Source: Acidimicrobiia bacterium (GTDB lineage Bacteria; Actinomycetota; Acidimicrobiia; Acidimicrobiales; VFJN01). Taken from it: 64,000 nt of DNA. The notes under the pieces are model-generated. The model was not told the DNA's origin, did not search any database, and saw only the letters and a program-made list of their open reading frames with translations. Numbering within the stretch: the first letter of the stretch is position 1; the number at the start of each line of letters is the position of its first letter. The translations under genes were made by a program, and so were the position numbers. Below, one piece after another: positions 37,140 to 45,293 of this stretch. The stretch spans positions 1 to 64,000 of the forward strand of contig SHVB01000010.1 in the NCBI GenBank assembly GCA_009694375.1, in the 5' to 3' direction.

Positions 37140-38249
37140 TCAGTGGGTGTGGGTGATGAGGCTGCGGGCAACCTCGCCGCCTTGCATGTCGAGGAAGGCC
37201 TGGTTCACGCCGTCGACGCCGATCTCCTTGGAGATCAACTCCTCCAGCATGAGTTTGCCCTCTCGGTAGAGCCCAATGAGCTTGGGCACGTCTTCTCGCA
37301 CGTTGGAGGAGCCGTACCAGCAGCCCTTTACGGTCTTGGAGAGGTACAGGAACGTGAAGGCAGCGTTCAGGTTGAGCATCACGTCCATGCGGGGCACGCC
37401 CACGAGAATGGCCTCGCCGCCGGAGCGTGTCATGTTGATGGCTTGTTCGATGGTGGGGCCGAGTCCGATGACCTCGAAGGACACATCGGCGCCGCGGCCT
37501 TCGGTGAGGGCCATCACCGCGCCAACGGGATCGCCCTCGCCGGCGTGGATGAGATCAGTGGCGCCGAACTGCTCGGCCATTTTGAGTTTCGACTCGAACA
37601 TGTCGATGGCAATGATTCGGGTGGCCCCGGCGATTTTGGCACCCTGGATCACGTTGAGGCCGACGCCGCCGCAGCCCACTATCGCGACGCTGTCGCCCGG
37701 GCGAATGGAGGCCGTATTGAGGGCAGCTCCCACCCCGGTGAGTACCCCGCAGCCGATAAGGGCAGCGAAGCGCAGGTCGATGTCGTCATCGATTTTCACG
37801 AGGGAGATCTCCGGGACGATGGCGTAGTTGCCGAACGTTCCGCACATGGTCATCTGGCGCAGGGGCTCACCGGCGAGGCTCAGCCGGGTGGTGCCGTCGA
37901 GCATTCCGCCCGCCGCGATCATGGCGCTCTTCTCGCACAGGTAGGACTGTCCGCGTTCGCAGCAGTAGCAGGCACCGCAGGAGGGGATGAAGGACAGCAC
38001 GACGTGGTCGCCGGGCTTCAGACTCGTGACGCCTTCCCCTACTTCCTCGATGATGCCAGCGCCCTCGTGGCCCAGCACGATCGGCGTGGGGAGGGGCATC
38101 GTGCCGTTCTGGACCGACATGTCCGAGTGGCAGACCCCGGAGGCCACGATTTTCACCTTGGCCTCGCCCGGTCCGGGGGCGGCGATTTCAATGTCATGGT
38201 GGACTACGAGGTCGTCGTCGACCGCTTTCAGCACGGCTGCGGTAATCAT
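37140..38249 (-). CDS. zinc-dependent alcohol dehydrogenase (MDR)
   Basis: A 369-residue class III-like zinc alcohol dehydrogenase. Catalytic zinc ligands lie in [22 protein letters not shown] and LIGCGVLTG. The structural zinc loop reads [15 protein letters not shown]. The NAD site is [16 protein letters not shown]. The ATG at 38249 has GGGGGA upstream and gives the family start [14 protein letters not shown]; the longer frame to 38450 is not supported. It would oxidise primary alcohols or S-hydroxymethyl adducts. It ends 53 bp before the TetR gene. Confidence 0.93.
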   Translation of the reverse strand: MITAAVLKAVDDDLVVHHDIEIAAPGPGEAKVKIVASGVCHSDMSVQNGTMPLPTPIVLGHEGAGIIEEVGEGVTSLKPGDHVVLSFIPSCGACYCCERGQSYLCEKSAMIAAGGMLDGTTRLSLAGEPLRQMTMCGTFGNYAIVPEISLVKIDDDIDLRFAALIGCGVLTGVGAALNTASIRPGDSVAIVGCGGVGLNVIQGAKIAGATRIIAIDMFESKLKMAEQFGATDLIHAGEGDPVGAVMALTEGRGADVSFEVIGLGPTIEQAINMTRSGGEAILVGVPRMDVMLNLNAAFTFLYLSKTVKGCWYGSSNVREDVPKLIGLYREGKLMLEELISKEIGVDGVNQAFLDMQGGEVARSLITHTH

Positions 38250-38281
38250 GATCAGTCCCCCTGGGTATGAGTAGTTCAGGG

Positions 38282-38305
38282 TCCGAGCGTGCCACTCCGC
38301 TCGGA
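38282..38305. terminator. 8-bp hairpin downstream of the small membrane protein
   Basis: TCCGAGCG and CGCTCGGA form a perfect 8-bp stem with an 8-base loop. It lies just after the stop at 38329 of a minus-strand gene and before the alcohol dehydrogenase start. No T tract follows; probable transcription terminator. Confidence 0.5.
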
Positions 38306-38328
38306 GGCGGGCAAACCGGCCTCGGCGG

Positions 38329-38592
38329 TTACAGGCCGCGGGCGCGGTCGTCCCGCTCGGCAGCTTTGATGCCGTAGCCAAATACGATGGCGGGGGCGAG
38401 CACGATCGAGCCCACCACGATGGTGGCCACCACGATGGTGCGCACGGCACCGTCGAAGCCCACTACGAAGCCCATCCCGAACGCCACGATGGCGATGCCG
38501 AAGAGGGAATAGCCCAGCCGCCGGCCTACCGACACGAGGTGAGCGATCTGGGCCCGTTTGATCAGCGTGGGGTCCCCGGGGGCATCGGTCAT
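38329..38592 (-). CDS. small two-helix membrane protein
   Basis: An 87-residue protein with two hydrophobic helices (about residues 28-47 and 51-73), MTDAPGDPTLIKRAQ at the start and a charged tail RDDRARG at the end. It overlaps the stop of the glycosyltransferase gene by 4 bases, so it is co-transcribed. It is a small conserved actinobacterial membrane protein with no known function. It might anchor or assist the glycosyltransferase; that is inference. Confidence 0.75.
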   Translation of the reverse strand: MTDAPGDPTLIKRAQIAHLVSVGRRLGYSLFGIAIVAFGMGFVVGFDGAVRTIVVATIVVGSIVLAPAIVFGYGIKAAERDDRARGL

Positions 38593-39620
38593 GCCGACCA
38601 GCCTGCCTCATCAAGCACGGCACCGATGGCCTCGCGGAGACGGTCGAGACCGAAGTGGGCCCGAGCAAGGTCGTGGTTGTGGGTGTGGAGGGCCTCGTCG
38701 GAATGGCGCAGAAGGTGGTCGAGGCGGGCTGGATCATCGACGGAGAACCAGCGGAATCCCAAGGCCCGGAGTTCCTCGGCCACCGGATACGAGCCCACCG
38801 CCACGAGGCGATGATGGATGGCGGCCTCGATGGGAGGGTTGCCGAATCCTTCCCAGGTGGATGGGAAGGCCACCACATCGCTGGCGGCGTAGGCGTCGGC
38901 CATCGACCCGGGCGAGGGCTGATGGATCACGCGACACCGCGCCGATTGTAAGGCGTGGCGCAGGGCGTTGTCGTAGCCGTCCTCGGCGGGGCCTAGCAAC
39001 CAGTAGGTGGCGTCGAGGGCCTCGGTGAGCCGCAGGGCGGCGGGCACGTTTTTGCGCTCGATGGCTCGCACCGGATGCAATACCAGGCGCTCGTGTTTCC
39101 CTACCCCGAGGGCCGCGCGGGTAGCCGCTCGATCGCCGGGGGTTTCGTCTACATCGAAGCCGTTATAGATGGTGGTAGCGGCGATGCCTCGCTGAGCCAT
39201 CTCCTCCTGGGTGCGATGGTTGATGGTGACGTGACGCCATGCGGGGTCGGTGGGGGGTAGTTCCGTGATGTGTCGGAACTCGTTGCGCTGCCAGGGCGGA
39301 TCATGGTGGTGCAAGAGGGTGGCTTTTCCTCGTCGCTGGGTGGCCACGAGGCGGGCGGCCGGTAAGTTGAGCGGAATGGTGCAGAGGTTTTCCACCACCA
39401 CGAGGTCGGCGTCGGCCAGGGCGGCGGCGAGTCGTCTCGCATCGGGCTGGGCTGTTGCTCCCAACTCCAGGCCGGGTACAAGGTGGTCCACCGGGCCGTC
39501 GCCGGCCACGGTGGTCACGGTCCAACCGAGTTGGCCCAGTGCCGCCATCCAGGTCTCGGCCACCACGGAGACACCATCATGACGACCGAGTCGGAAACTC
39601 ACCACGGCGACAAGAGGCAC
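38589..39620 (-). CDS. GT4-like glycosyltransferase
   Basis: A 343-residue GT-B glycosyltransferase. It starts at a GTG with the conserved VVSFRLGRHDGVSVVAETW. The sugar-nucleotide site near the C-terminus is VVAFPSTWEGFGNPPIEAA, with the E-x-x-x-x-x-x-x-E pattern of GT4. Its first 42 bp overlap the divergent start of a GH63-like hydrolase on the other strand. The pairing suggests joint metabolism of a glycoside such as glucosyl- or mannosylglycerate, but the acceptor is unknown. Confidence 0.88.
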   Translation of the reverse strand: MPLVAVVSFRLGRHDGVSVVAETWMAALGQLGWTVTTVAGDGPVDHLVPGLELGATAQPDARRLAAALADADLVVVENLCTIPLNLPAARLVATQRRGKATLLHHHDPPWQRNEFRHITELPPTDPAWRHVTINHRTQEEMAQRGIAATTIYNGFDVDETPGDRAATRAALGVGKHERLVLHPVRAIERKNVPAALRLTEALDATYWLLGPAEDGYDNALRHALQSARCRVIHQPSPGSMADAYAASDVVAFPSTWEGFGNPPIEAAIHHRLVAVGSYPVAEELRALGFRWFSVDDPARLDHLLRHSDEALHTHNHDLARAHFGLDRLREAIGAVLDEAGWSA

Positions 39621-40778
39621 GAGGGCACGCTACCGAGCGCGGTGGCGCTGACCGCCACCGCCCGGAGCATTCTCGACGCCGCCTGGCGTGACGACGGCGC
39701 CGGAGGCGGGTATTGCGTTCCCAACCCGCAGACCTACCCGTGGCAATGGCTCTGGGACAGTTGTTTTCATGCCGTGGCCTGGGCGCATCTTGGCGATCCA
39801 CGGGCCGTGGCCGAGTTGAGCAGCGTGCTGGCGTGTCAGGATGACGACGGCTTCGTTCCGCACCTGCAGTACGGAACGGAGGCCAACCCTCATGCCGAGA
39901 TCTGGGGGGGGCGAAACGTGTCGTCGATCACCCAGCCCCCGATGTACGGCCATGCGGCACGGCTGCTGAGTGCTCGCGGCTTCGCGGTACCGAGCGACGT
40001 GCTTCGTCGGGCGGGCCTCGGGTTGGAGTTCTTGCTTCATCGGCGGCGGCGCAGCCCGGCTGGCTTGGTGGAACTGTGTCATCCCTGGGAGTCGGGATGC
40101 GACGACAGTCCCCGCTGGGACGATGCCTTGGAGGGGGAGTGGACCTCCGAGCGCTGGTTCGACCGTAAGGGCGAACTGGTGGGCACGATTGAGCGCCTCG
40201 CCGGGGGGGCGCCGGTGTATAACCCGGAGTTTGCGGTGGGGTCGGTGGGGTTCTCGGCCTTGGTGGCTTGGAATGCGCTGGAGTTGGCGTCCTTGACGGG
40301 AGATGCGTCGTTACGGGCCGAGGCTGAGCGTCTGGTGGCGGCGGTGGATGGCCGTTGGGATCCGACGCAGAGCACTTGGGTTGACGACGGTCCGACGGCC
40401 ACCGGCTCGGGTCGAGTGCGCACCCTGGATGCGCTACTGCCGCTGCTGGTGTGCCCGCGCCCCAGTGCCTTCGATCAGCTGGTCGATCCGCGGGCATTCG
40501 GAGCCGCTTGCGGTCCCACGGGAGTGCACCGAAGTGAGTCGAGCTTCGCGGCGGATTGTTATTGGCGTGGCCCGGCGTGGCCACACCTGGGTTATCTGCT
40601 GTGGCTGGCCGCCACGAGCGGGGGGCGGTCTGACGTGTCTCGATCGTTGGTGAGATCGATGACAACAGGAGCGGTTGCATCGGGTTTTGCGGAGTACTGG
40701 GAGCCCGACAGCGGCAAGGCCTTGGGGGCCGTGCCCCAGTCCTGGACGGTTCTGATCATGTTGATGCAATCACGGTAG
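39579..40778 (+). CDS. GH63-like glycoside hydrolase (MGH/GgH type)
   Basis: A 399-residue six-hairpin hydrolase close to mannosylglycerate/glucosylglycerate hydrolases. WQWLWDSCFHAVAWAHLG and CQDDDGFVPHLQYG are family signatures. The likely catalytic Asp is in PWESGCDDSPRWD and the Glu in FAEYWEPDSGKALG. The ATG at 39579 has GGAG at 8 bases spacing but overlaps the divergent glycosyltransferase start by 42 bp; the GTG at 39642 would avoid the overlap but lacks a ribosome site. The likely role is release of hexose from a compatible solute or trehalose-like glycoside. No signal peptide, so cytoplasmic. Confidence 0.85.
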   Translation: MTTESETHHGDKRHEGTLPSAVALTATARSILDAAWRDDGAGGGYCVPNPQTYPWQWLWDSCFHAVAWAHLGDPRAVAELSSVLACQDDDGFVPHLQYGTEANPHAEIWGGRNVSSITQPPMYGHAARLLSARGFAVPSDVLRRAGLGLEFLLHRRRRSPAGLVELCHPWESGCDDSPRWDDALEGEWTSERWFDRKGELVGTIERLAGGAPVYNPEFAVGSVGFSALVAWNALELASLTGDASLRAEAERLVAAVDGRWDPTQSTWVDDGPTATGSGRVRTLDALLPLLVCPRPSAFDQLVDPRAFGAACGPTGVHRSESSFAADCYWRGPAWPHLGYLLWLAATSGGRSDVSRSLVRSMTTGAVASGFAEYWEPDSGKALGAVPQSWTVLIMLMQSR

Positions 40779-41320
40779 GTATCCCGTTCAGCCTGGGACC
40801 AGCGGCGGCGACGGCGCCGGGTCAACTCGCGGGTAGCTTCGGCGGCGCCGAGGATGACGATGAGGTCGCCGAAGGACAAAACGTTCTGCGTGGGGCGGAT
40901 GGGAACAACGGCGCCGAGGGCGCCGAAGGTGTCGCGTCGCGACTCGAGGTGCTGGGCACCGGCGAGGTCGGCCTCTTGGCCCGCCGTGGTTCCGGTGGCC
41001 TGTTCCAGAGCGCTTTGGCGCACGGCTACGCCGTTGTTCAGAACCAGAGCGGTCAGGTTGAGCAGCAGACCGAGCCCCACGAGTACCGCGCCGGTGAGGT
41101 GCCGGTTGGCCATTGCCGCAGCAATGAACGCCGCGAAGGAGGCGGCCAGCGCCAGGGGGGCCAGGTCGCTGTTTAGTAGGAGCGAGAGGGCATAGAAGAT
41201 GCCGCCGATGCCGAATACCCAGATGTGGTGCAACCTGGGTCGGGCAGTGTGCACCCCGGCCGGGGCGCGGCACACACCGATGACACCCCCTAACGCGACG
41301 GCGGCGATCAGAACCAGCAC
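40592..41320 (-). CDS. DUF5317 membrane protein
   Basis: A 242-residue protein with five or so hydrophobic segments in the first 130 residues, then a DUF5317-type region (TGTTAGQEADLAGAQHLESR) and NVLSFGDLIVILGAAEA. I take the GTG at 41320 (VLVLIAAVALGGVIG); the frame continues to 41578 without membrane character. The C-terminal 60 residues are hydrophilic and overlap the 3' end of the convergent hydrolase gene by 187 bp, which is unusual. An earlier stop is absent, so the overlap is real unless there is a sequence error. Function unknown. Confidence 0.78.
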   Translation of the reverse strand: MLVLIAAVALGGVIGVCRAPAGVHTARPRLHHIWVFGIGGIFYALSLLLNSDLAPLALAASFAAFIAAAMANRHLTGAVLVGLGLLLNLTALVLNNGVAVRQSALEQATGTTAGQEADLAGAQHLESRRDTFGALGAVVPIRPTQNVLSFGDLIVILGAAEATRELTRRRRRRWSQAERDTYRDCINMIRTVQDWGTAPKALPLSGSQYSAKPDATAPVVIDLTNDRDTSDRPPLVAASHSR

Positions 41321-41388
41321 ACGTTCAAGGTACCTACGCCCTGGTGGGGGGTGGCGGACCATCACCGAGCGATGGGGCGGGCAGTCCT

Positions 41389-41793
41389 TCAGGGAGGCGG
41401 GGTCAGCGGTTTGGGAGCGAGGAGGAGCGCGGCTGTCTCGGGGGGGACGCAGACCACGATGCCGCGGGTGATGGCGTCCCTCTGGCGGAGATCGATCTGG
41501 CCAAGAGGGCTGGGGCTTGCTGCGAGGCCGGCCAGGGCGGGGCGTCCCACCACGGCCAGAAAGCTCCGGGCCACACATTCGGCCTGAAGCTCGCTGAGCG
41601 GCGTCTTGAGCCCGGTAGCTAGCCGCTTCGCAATGGCAATCGCTACATCGTCGACAGTGATGGTTGTGGTGGTTGTGGTGGTTGTGGTGGTGCCTGGAGC
41701 GGCGTCATGGATCAGCAAGAAGGCCCCGCCGCCGGTTGCGGCAAGCAGCACCAGCGCGGCTGCCGCTACGGCGGCGGCCTTCATGATCCGCAC
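41389..41793 (-). CDS. exported two-cysteine protein, Thr-rich linker
   Basis: About 131-134 residues. From the ATG at 41784 it has a hydrophobic N-terminal segment (residues 2-25), a run of about eleven threonines, then a small helical domain with two cysteines (C70 and C112). Translation may instead start at the GTG overlapping the upstream stop (TAGTG at 41793). The domain (SELQAECVARSF ... GIVVCVP) resembles those of the two genes upstream. The Thr run is coded by a 9-bp DNA repeat. No cleavage-site or lipobox motif is obvious, so a signal anchor is likely. Function unknown. Confidence 0.72.
   Translation of the reverse strand: MRIMKAAAVAAAALVLLAATGGGAFLLIHDAAPGTTTTTTTTTTITVDDVAIAIAKRLATGLKTPLSELQAECVARSFLAVVGRPALAGLAASPSPLGQIDLRQRDAITRGIVVCVPPETAALLLAPKPLTPPP
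41661..41692. repeat. 9-bp tandem repeat (GGTTGTGGT)
   Basis: Three and a half tandem copies of GGTTGTGGT inside the Thr-linker gene, read on the minus strand as Thr codons (ACC/ACA). It is a possible slippage site that would change linker length in frame by three residues per unit. Confidence 0.8.
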
Positions 41794-42392
41794 TAGGGGT
41801 TGGGAATGAGATTCTCGATGGAGATTCCGCAACTCTCGAAGTACTCGGTGGCCTGTTGGATGTTGAAGGGTGAGGTCGAGCTGTCACCTCTAGGGTCGAA
41901 CGCCTCGAAGAGCTTGTCGCTGAGGCAATTCGCCTCCCGGGGCGAGATGTCGAAGTTCTGCGCGAGGGTCTCCGCGAATTGACGGCGAAAATCTTCGGGG
42001 ACTGCCTCATCGATCAACTCATCGATCGACTCATCGATGGACTCATCGATAACTCCACCGAGTCGGTCCCTGACCGATTCATCTGGCGCCATGGTGGTGG
42101 TGGTGATGGCTTCGTCGTCGCCCCCGTTTACGTTGGTCGCCACTAGGGCCACGACGACCGCCACCACAATGAGGGCGAGGATGCTGCCGATGAGGATGCC
42201 CTTGTTCTTTTTCCCTCCGCTCGGTTGATCGGCCGTTGGTTCCGGCGTCGAGGGGGCTGCCTCGGTGAAGGGATCGGTGGCCACCAACCCGGCATCGGAA
42301 ACATTGTCGCTCCAAGCGATGCCGTCCCAATATCGGTGCTCGTGACGACCGGTGGGGTCGGGCTGCCAGCCTGCTGGGGTTTGTTCGCTCAT
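41793..42392 (-). CDS. DUF2510 membrane protein with two-cysteine domain
   Basis: A 199-residue protein. Residues 5-33 are a DUF2510 segment (GWQPDPTGRHEHRYWDGIAW), followed by an acidic/proline-rich stretch, one transmembrane helix at about 65-86, an exported part with Thr run, repeats of D-E-S-I at about 114-130, and a two-cysteine helical domain (C156, C188). The ATG at 42392 has CGGAGG upstream. DUF2510 is an actinobacterial N-terminal domain usually followed by a membrane helix. The D-E-S-I repeat comes from a 12-bp DNA repeat. Function unknown. Confidence 0.82.
   Translation of the reverse strand: MSEQTPAGWQPDPTGRHEHRYWDGIAWSDNVSDAGLVATDPFTEAAPSTPEPTADQPSGGKKNKGILIGSILALIVVAVVVALVATNVNGGDDEAITTTTMAPDESVRDRLGGVIDESIDESIDELIDEAVPEDFRRQFAETLAQNFDISPREANCLSDKLFEAFDPRGDSSTSPFNIQQATEYFESCGISIENLIPNP
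42006..42053. repeat. 12-bp tandem repeat, four copies
   Basis: Four imperfect 12-bp units beginning CTCATCGAT (42006, 42018, 42030, 42042). On the minus strand they code the D-E-S-I-like repeat of the DUF2510 protein. Variation in copy number would be in frame. Confidence 0.85.
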
Positions 42393-42429
42393 GCTGCCTC
42401 CGTTGATCGGGGGATCGGCTTCCTGACGG

Positions 42430-42795
42430 CTAGTTGGTGTCGTCGTCGCTGTCCATGTCGCTGCCGCTGTCGGTGCTTGATGAGGGAGACGTTTCAGCAT
42501 CGAGGCATTCTTCGATAGCGCGGTCGGTGGCGGCCTTCAGATCTTCTTCCATCCCGGGCGGGGGCTCATCGGCAGTCAGGTCGACGTCTTGCATCTCCTC
42601 GAGTCCTACCTCGTCGATCAGGATCTTGGCGAAACAATCGCCTTGCTCCTTGGTAGCCCCAGTTTCTTGAATGCCAGCCGACAGTTCCTCTTGCACCGCC
42701 GCCTCGCTCGGTTCGTCGCTACCTCCTCCACAGGCCGCCAGAGTGAAGAGGAGGGAGCCTGCTACGGCAGTATTTATCAGGGAGAACCGGGACAT
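42430..42795 (-). CDS. lipoprotein with two-cysteine domain
   Basis: A 121-residue lipoprotein. The signal peptide is residues 1-21, with lipobox L-A-A-C at 19-22, so C22 is the lipidated residue. The mature part holds a helical domain with two more cysteines (C54 in KEQGDCFAKI and C97 in AIEECLD), and a Ser/Asp-rich tail. It is the first of three consecutive minus-strand genes with the same small domain. Function unknown. Confidence 0.82.
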   Translation of the reverse strand: MSRFSLINTAVAGSLLFTLAACGGGSDEPSEAAVQEELSAGIQETGATKEQGDCFAKILIDEVGLEEMQDVDLTADEPPPGMEEDLKAATDRAIEECLDAETSPSSSTDSGSDMDSDDDTN

Positions 42796-42904
42796 GGAAG
42801 ACCGCCTTGGGTTAGGTGTTGACAATGTCAGACTGTAGCCCCGAATGTGGGCGGCTAGTGGGGACTCAGCCCGACCCGGCGGCGCGAGGAGATAGATTCT
42901 CGGG

Positions 42905-43633
42905 GTGATCCACCTTGATGATGGCGGCTTGGTTGCGTTGCTCACCATCGACCGCGTCGAGCGCCGTAACGCCCTCGATCATGCGGCCTTGGAGCAACTC
43001 CGCGATGCTCAACGCCGCAGTGGCAACGCCCGGGTGCTCGTGCTCACCGGGGCCGGAGGCCACTTCTGCGCCGGGGCGGATCTGCAGGCGGTGGAGGATG
43101 ACACCTTCAGGGCGTTGTTGCGGGAGGTGCTCGCGGCGTTCCGGGATGATCCGCGTCCGGTGGTGGCGGCGGTAGACGGCGCCGCCCTCGGGGCCGGTGC
43201 CCAGTTAGCCATTGCCTGCGATCTTCGGGTGGCTACGACAGCGGCTCACTTTGGTGTCCCCGCCGCCAAACTCGGGCTGATGGTCGACCAGTGGACGATT
43301 CAGCGGCTGGCGTTGTTGGCGGGCGCCGGTCCGGCTCGCGCCATGCTTCTTGGGGCCGACACCTACGGTGGGCAAGAAGCGTTGCAACTGGGACTGGTGC
43401 AGCGCATGGGATCACTAGACGACGCTCTGCGGTGGGCCCACGAATTGGCGACGCTGGCCCCCCTCACATTGGCGGCGATGAAGTTGGGTCTGAATCGCCT
43501 TGAGATGCCGGTTGGCCACCTCGAGGATCCGGCCACTGAGGCAGCCTGGTCCGCGGCGTGGGGTAGTCGCGATCTACAGGAGGGGATCGCCGCCTTCCGA
43601 GAGAAACGCCCGCCGGTGTTCCGCGGTCGCTGA
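42905..43633 (+). CDS. enoyl-CoA hydratase/isomerase family protein
   Basis: A 242-residue crotonase starting at a GTG (VIHLDDGGLVALLTI). The oxyanion loop is GGHFCAGADLQAVED and the second motif DGAALGAGAQLAIACDL. In the usual position of the catalytic glutamates it reads GVPAAKLGLMVDQW, so the canonical hydratase Glu pair is not evident. The promoter gap of 109 bp to the divergent lipoprotein gene has a TTGACA at 42819 but no convincing -10 box. It stops 3 bp before the convergent sortase gene. Confidence 0.9.
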   Translation: MIHLDDGGLVALLTIDRVERRNALDHAALEQLRDAQRRSGNARVLVLTGAGGHFCAGADLQAVEDDTFRALLREVLAAFRDDPRPVVAAVDGAALGAGAQLAIACDLRVATTAAHFGVPAAKLGLMVDQWTIQRLALLAGAGPARAMLLGADTYGGQEALQLGLVQRMGSLDDALRWAHELATLAPLTLAAMKLGLNRLEMPVGHLEDPATEAAWSAAWGSRDLQEGIAAFREKRPPVFRGR

Positions 43634-43636
43634 GGG

Positions 43637-44539
43637 TTAGAAGTTCGACGGCAACAGCCGGCTGAACTCCTCGAAGAAGAAGAAGAGTGCGATCAAGAAG
43701 AACGGCAGTCCGATCCCGTAGGCGATCCAGGGCCGCCAGTGACGGGCCAGGATCCAGGCCACCAACCAGATGTCCAAGGCCATCAGGCCGAGCAGGACCG
43801 CGGGTAGGACCGGCCCGCCTTCGCCGTCGATGCTGTCCAGGTCGGCTGGCATTGCGGTGGCGTCAAGATCGAAGCGGGGAGGAAGAGCGGTGACCTCGGG
43901 GGCGAGTTTGGCCACCACCACGATGCGTTGGCGGGCGCTGTATTTTGGATGGCACGCGGTGAGGGTGAGGCGGTTGTCGCCGAAGTCTCGGAGCACCTCT
44001 ACCTGTGAGGGCGAGACGATCTGGTTGCCGTTCCCATCGCCCTCTTCGTCGCTCACGAGGTAGCGGAATTTCCCCTGCGGCGTCGTGATCAGGATCTCGT
44101 CGCCGGGGGCGAGTTCGTCGATGCGATTGAAGGGCGCCCCGTAGGTGGTGCGGTGTCCCGCAATGGCAGAGTTGCCCGTCTGGCCCGGCAGGGGTGACGC
44201 GGGATAGAGGCCCGGGCCCTTTTTGAGGTCGGAGAGCGACACCCCCTCAACCACGATGTTATCCACCCCAATCTTTGGGATCTCGATCTGGGCGGTCGGT
44301 TCGCCGGAAGCAGCTCGTTTGGTCGGTGGAACCGTCGTGGGGGAAGCCGGGTCGGAAGGGACAGTGGTGGTGCTGGCGGCGGTCTCGAGGATGGTGTTGA
44401 AGTCTTGTTGCAGTTCGTCCTGCGCCTGCGCCGTTTGGATACCCGTGCCCCAGAGTTGGTAGGTCACGAACAGCAGGATGAGGACCCCGGCGCTGATGCA
44501 AATCCGCCCGAAGGCACCGAGAAACTTGGCCAATCGCAT
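43637..44539 (-). CDS. class E sortase
   Basis: A 300-residue sortase. An N-terminal membrane helix (about 10-30) is followed by a Ser/Thr/Pro linker, then the catalytic domain with H129 (AIAGHRTTYG), C196 (LTLTACHPKYS) and R204, the full sortase triad. T-L-T-A-C is typical of actinobacterial class E enzymes. Two more hydrophobic segments at about 245-265 and 272-293 follow, unusual for a minimal sortase but known in class E. The ATG at 44539 is chosen since it starts just before the helix. No LPxTG-like substrate is evident in the window. It is divergent from ccmA. Confidence 0.92.
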   Translation of the reverse strand: MRLAKFLGAFGRICISAGVLILLFVTYQLWGTGIQTAQAQDELQQDFNTILETAASTTTVPSDPASPTTVPPTKRAASGEPTAQIEIPKIGVDNIVVEGVSLSDLKKGPGLYPASPLPGQTGNSAIAGHRTTYGAPFNRIDELAPGDEILITTPQGKFRYLVSDEEGDGNGNQIVSPSQVEVLRDFGDNRLTLTACHPKYSARQRIVVVAKLAPEVTALPPRFDLDATAMPADLDSIDGEGGPVLPAVLLGLMALDIWLVAWILARHWRPWIAYGIGLPFFLIALFFFFEEFSRLLPSNF

Positions 44540-44612
44540 GGACCGGAATCTAGTGGTAACCCTGGCTGTATTGGTGGCGCCCTTGAGCCGTCCGTAGGGT
44601 TGAGGGATCCCG

Positions 44613-45293
44613 ATGGAATCCGTCATCCACCTGCGTGGCGCCGTGACGGTCCTGGGCCGCTTCCCCGCTCTGGCCGGGATCGACCTGGAGGTTGCGGCTG
44701 GAGAAATCGTGTTGCTGCGCGGCTCGAATGGGGCCGGCAAGACTACCGTGCTGCGTCTCTGCGCCGGGTTGTTGCCGGTCACTCGAGGTGAGGCCATCGT
44801 GCTCGGTCACGATCTAGCGGACCGCCGGGGGGGCCGGGACCTGCACCGCCGGGTGGGTCTACTCGGTCATGCCACCGGCCTCTACGACGAGCTGACCGTG
44901 GCGGACAACGTGCGTTTCTGGGGCCGGGCGGCGGGCGCGGCGGCGGGGGACATCGATGCCGCACTAGTGGCGTGTGGGCTCGTCGGGGCTCTCGCTGATC
45001 GACCGGTGGCCCGTTTGTCGGCTGGGCAACGGCGGCGCACCGCGCTGGCCTGTCTGGTGAGTCGGCGCCCGGAACTGTGGTTGCTCGATGAACCCCACGC
45101 CGGGCTGGATCAGGACGGTCGCGACCTCTTTGATGGTCTGGTCGGCACCGCCGCGGCCTCAGGGGCCACTGTGGTCTTGTCGTCCCACGAATTGGAGCGG
45201 GCGGAGGCGTTGGCCGACCGGGTAGTGACGATTGTTGCCGGCACCACCGACGTCTCGGTAGTCGCAGGAGAGGAGTCCTTCCTTGTTCCGTGA
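44613..45293 (+). CDS. ccmA: heme exporter ABC ATPase CcmA
   Basis: A 226-residue ABC ATPase. Walker A is LRGSNGAGKTTVLRL, the signature reads RLSAGQRRRTALA, and Walker B is LWLLDEPHAGLD. It is the first gene of a complete System I cytochrome c maturation operon, where CcmA drives release of heme-loaded CcmE from CcmC. GAGGG lies upstream of the ATG. It overlaps ccmB by 11 bp. Confidence 0.94.
   Translation: MESVIHLRGAVTVLGRFPALAGIDLEVAAGEIVLLRGSNGAGKTTVLRLCAGLLPVTRGEAIVLGHDLADRRGGRDLHRRVGLLGHATGLYDELTVADNVRFWGRAAGAAAGDIDAALVACGLVGALADRPVARLSAGQRRRTALACLVSRRPELWLLDEPHAGLDQDGRDLFDGLVGTAAASGATVVLSSHELERAEALADRVVTIVAGTTDVSVVAGEESFLVP

Noticed and set aside
42819-42847. TTGACA -35 box in the lipoprotein/crotonase gap
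   Set aside because: No acceptable -10 box at 16-18 bp; kept only as a weak hint.
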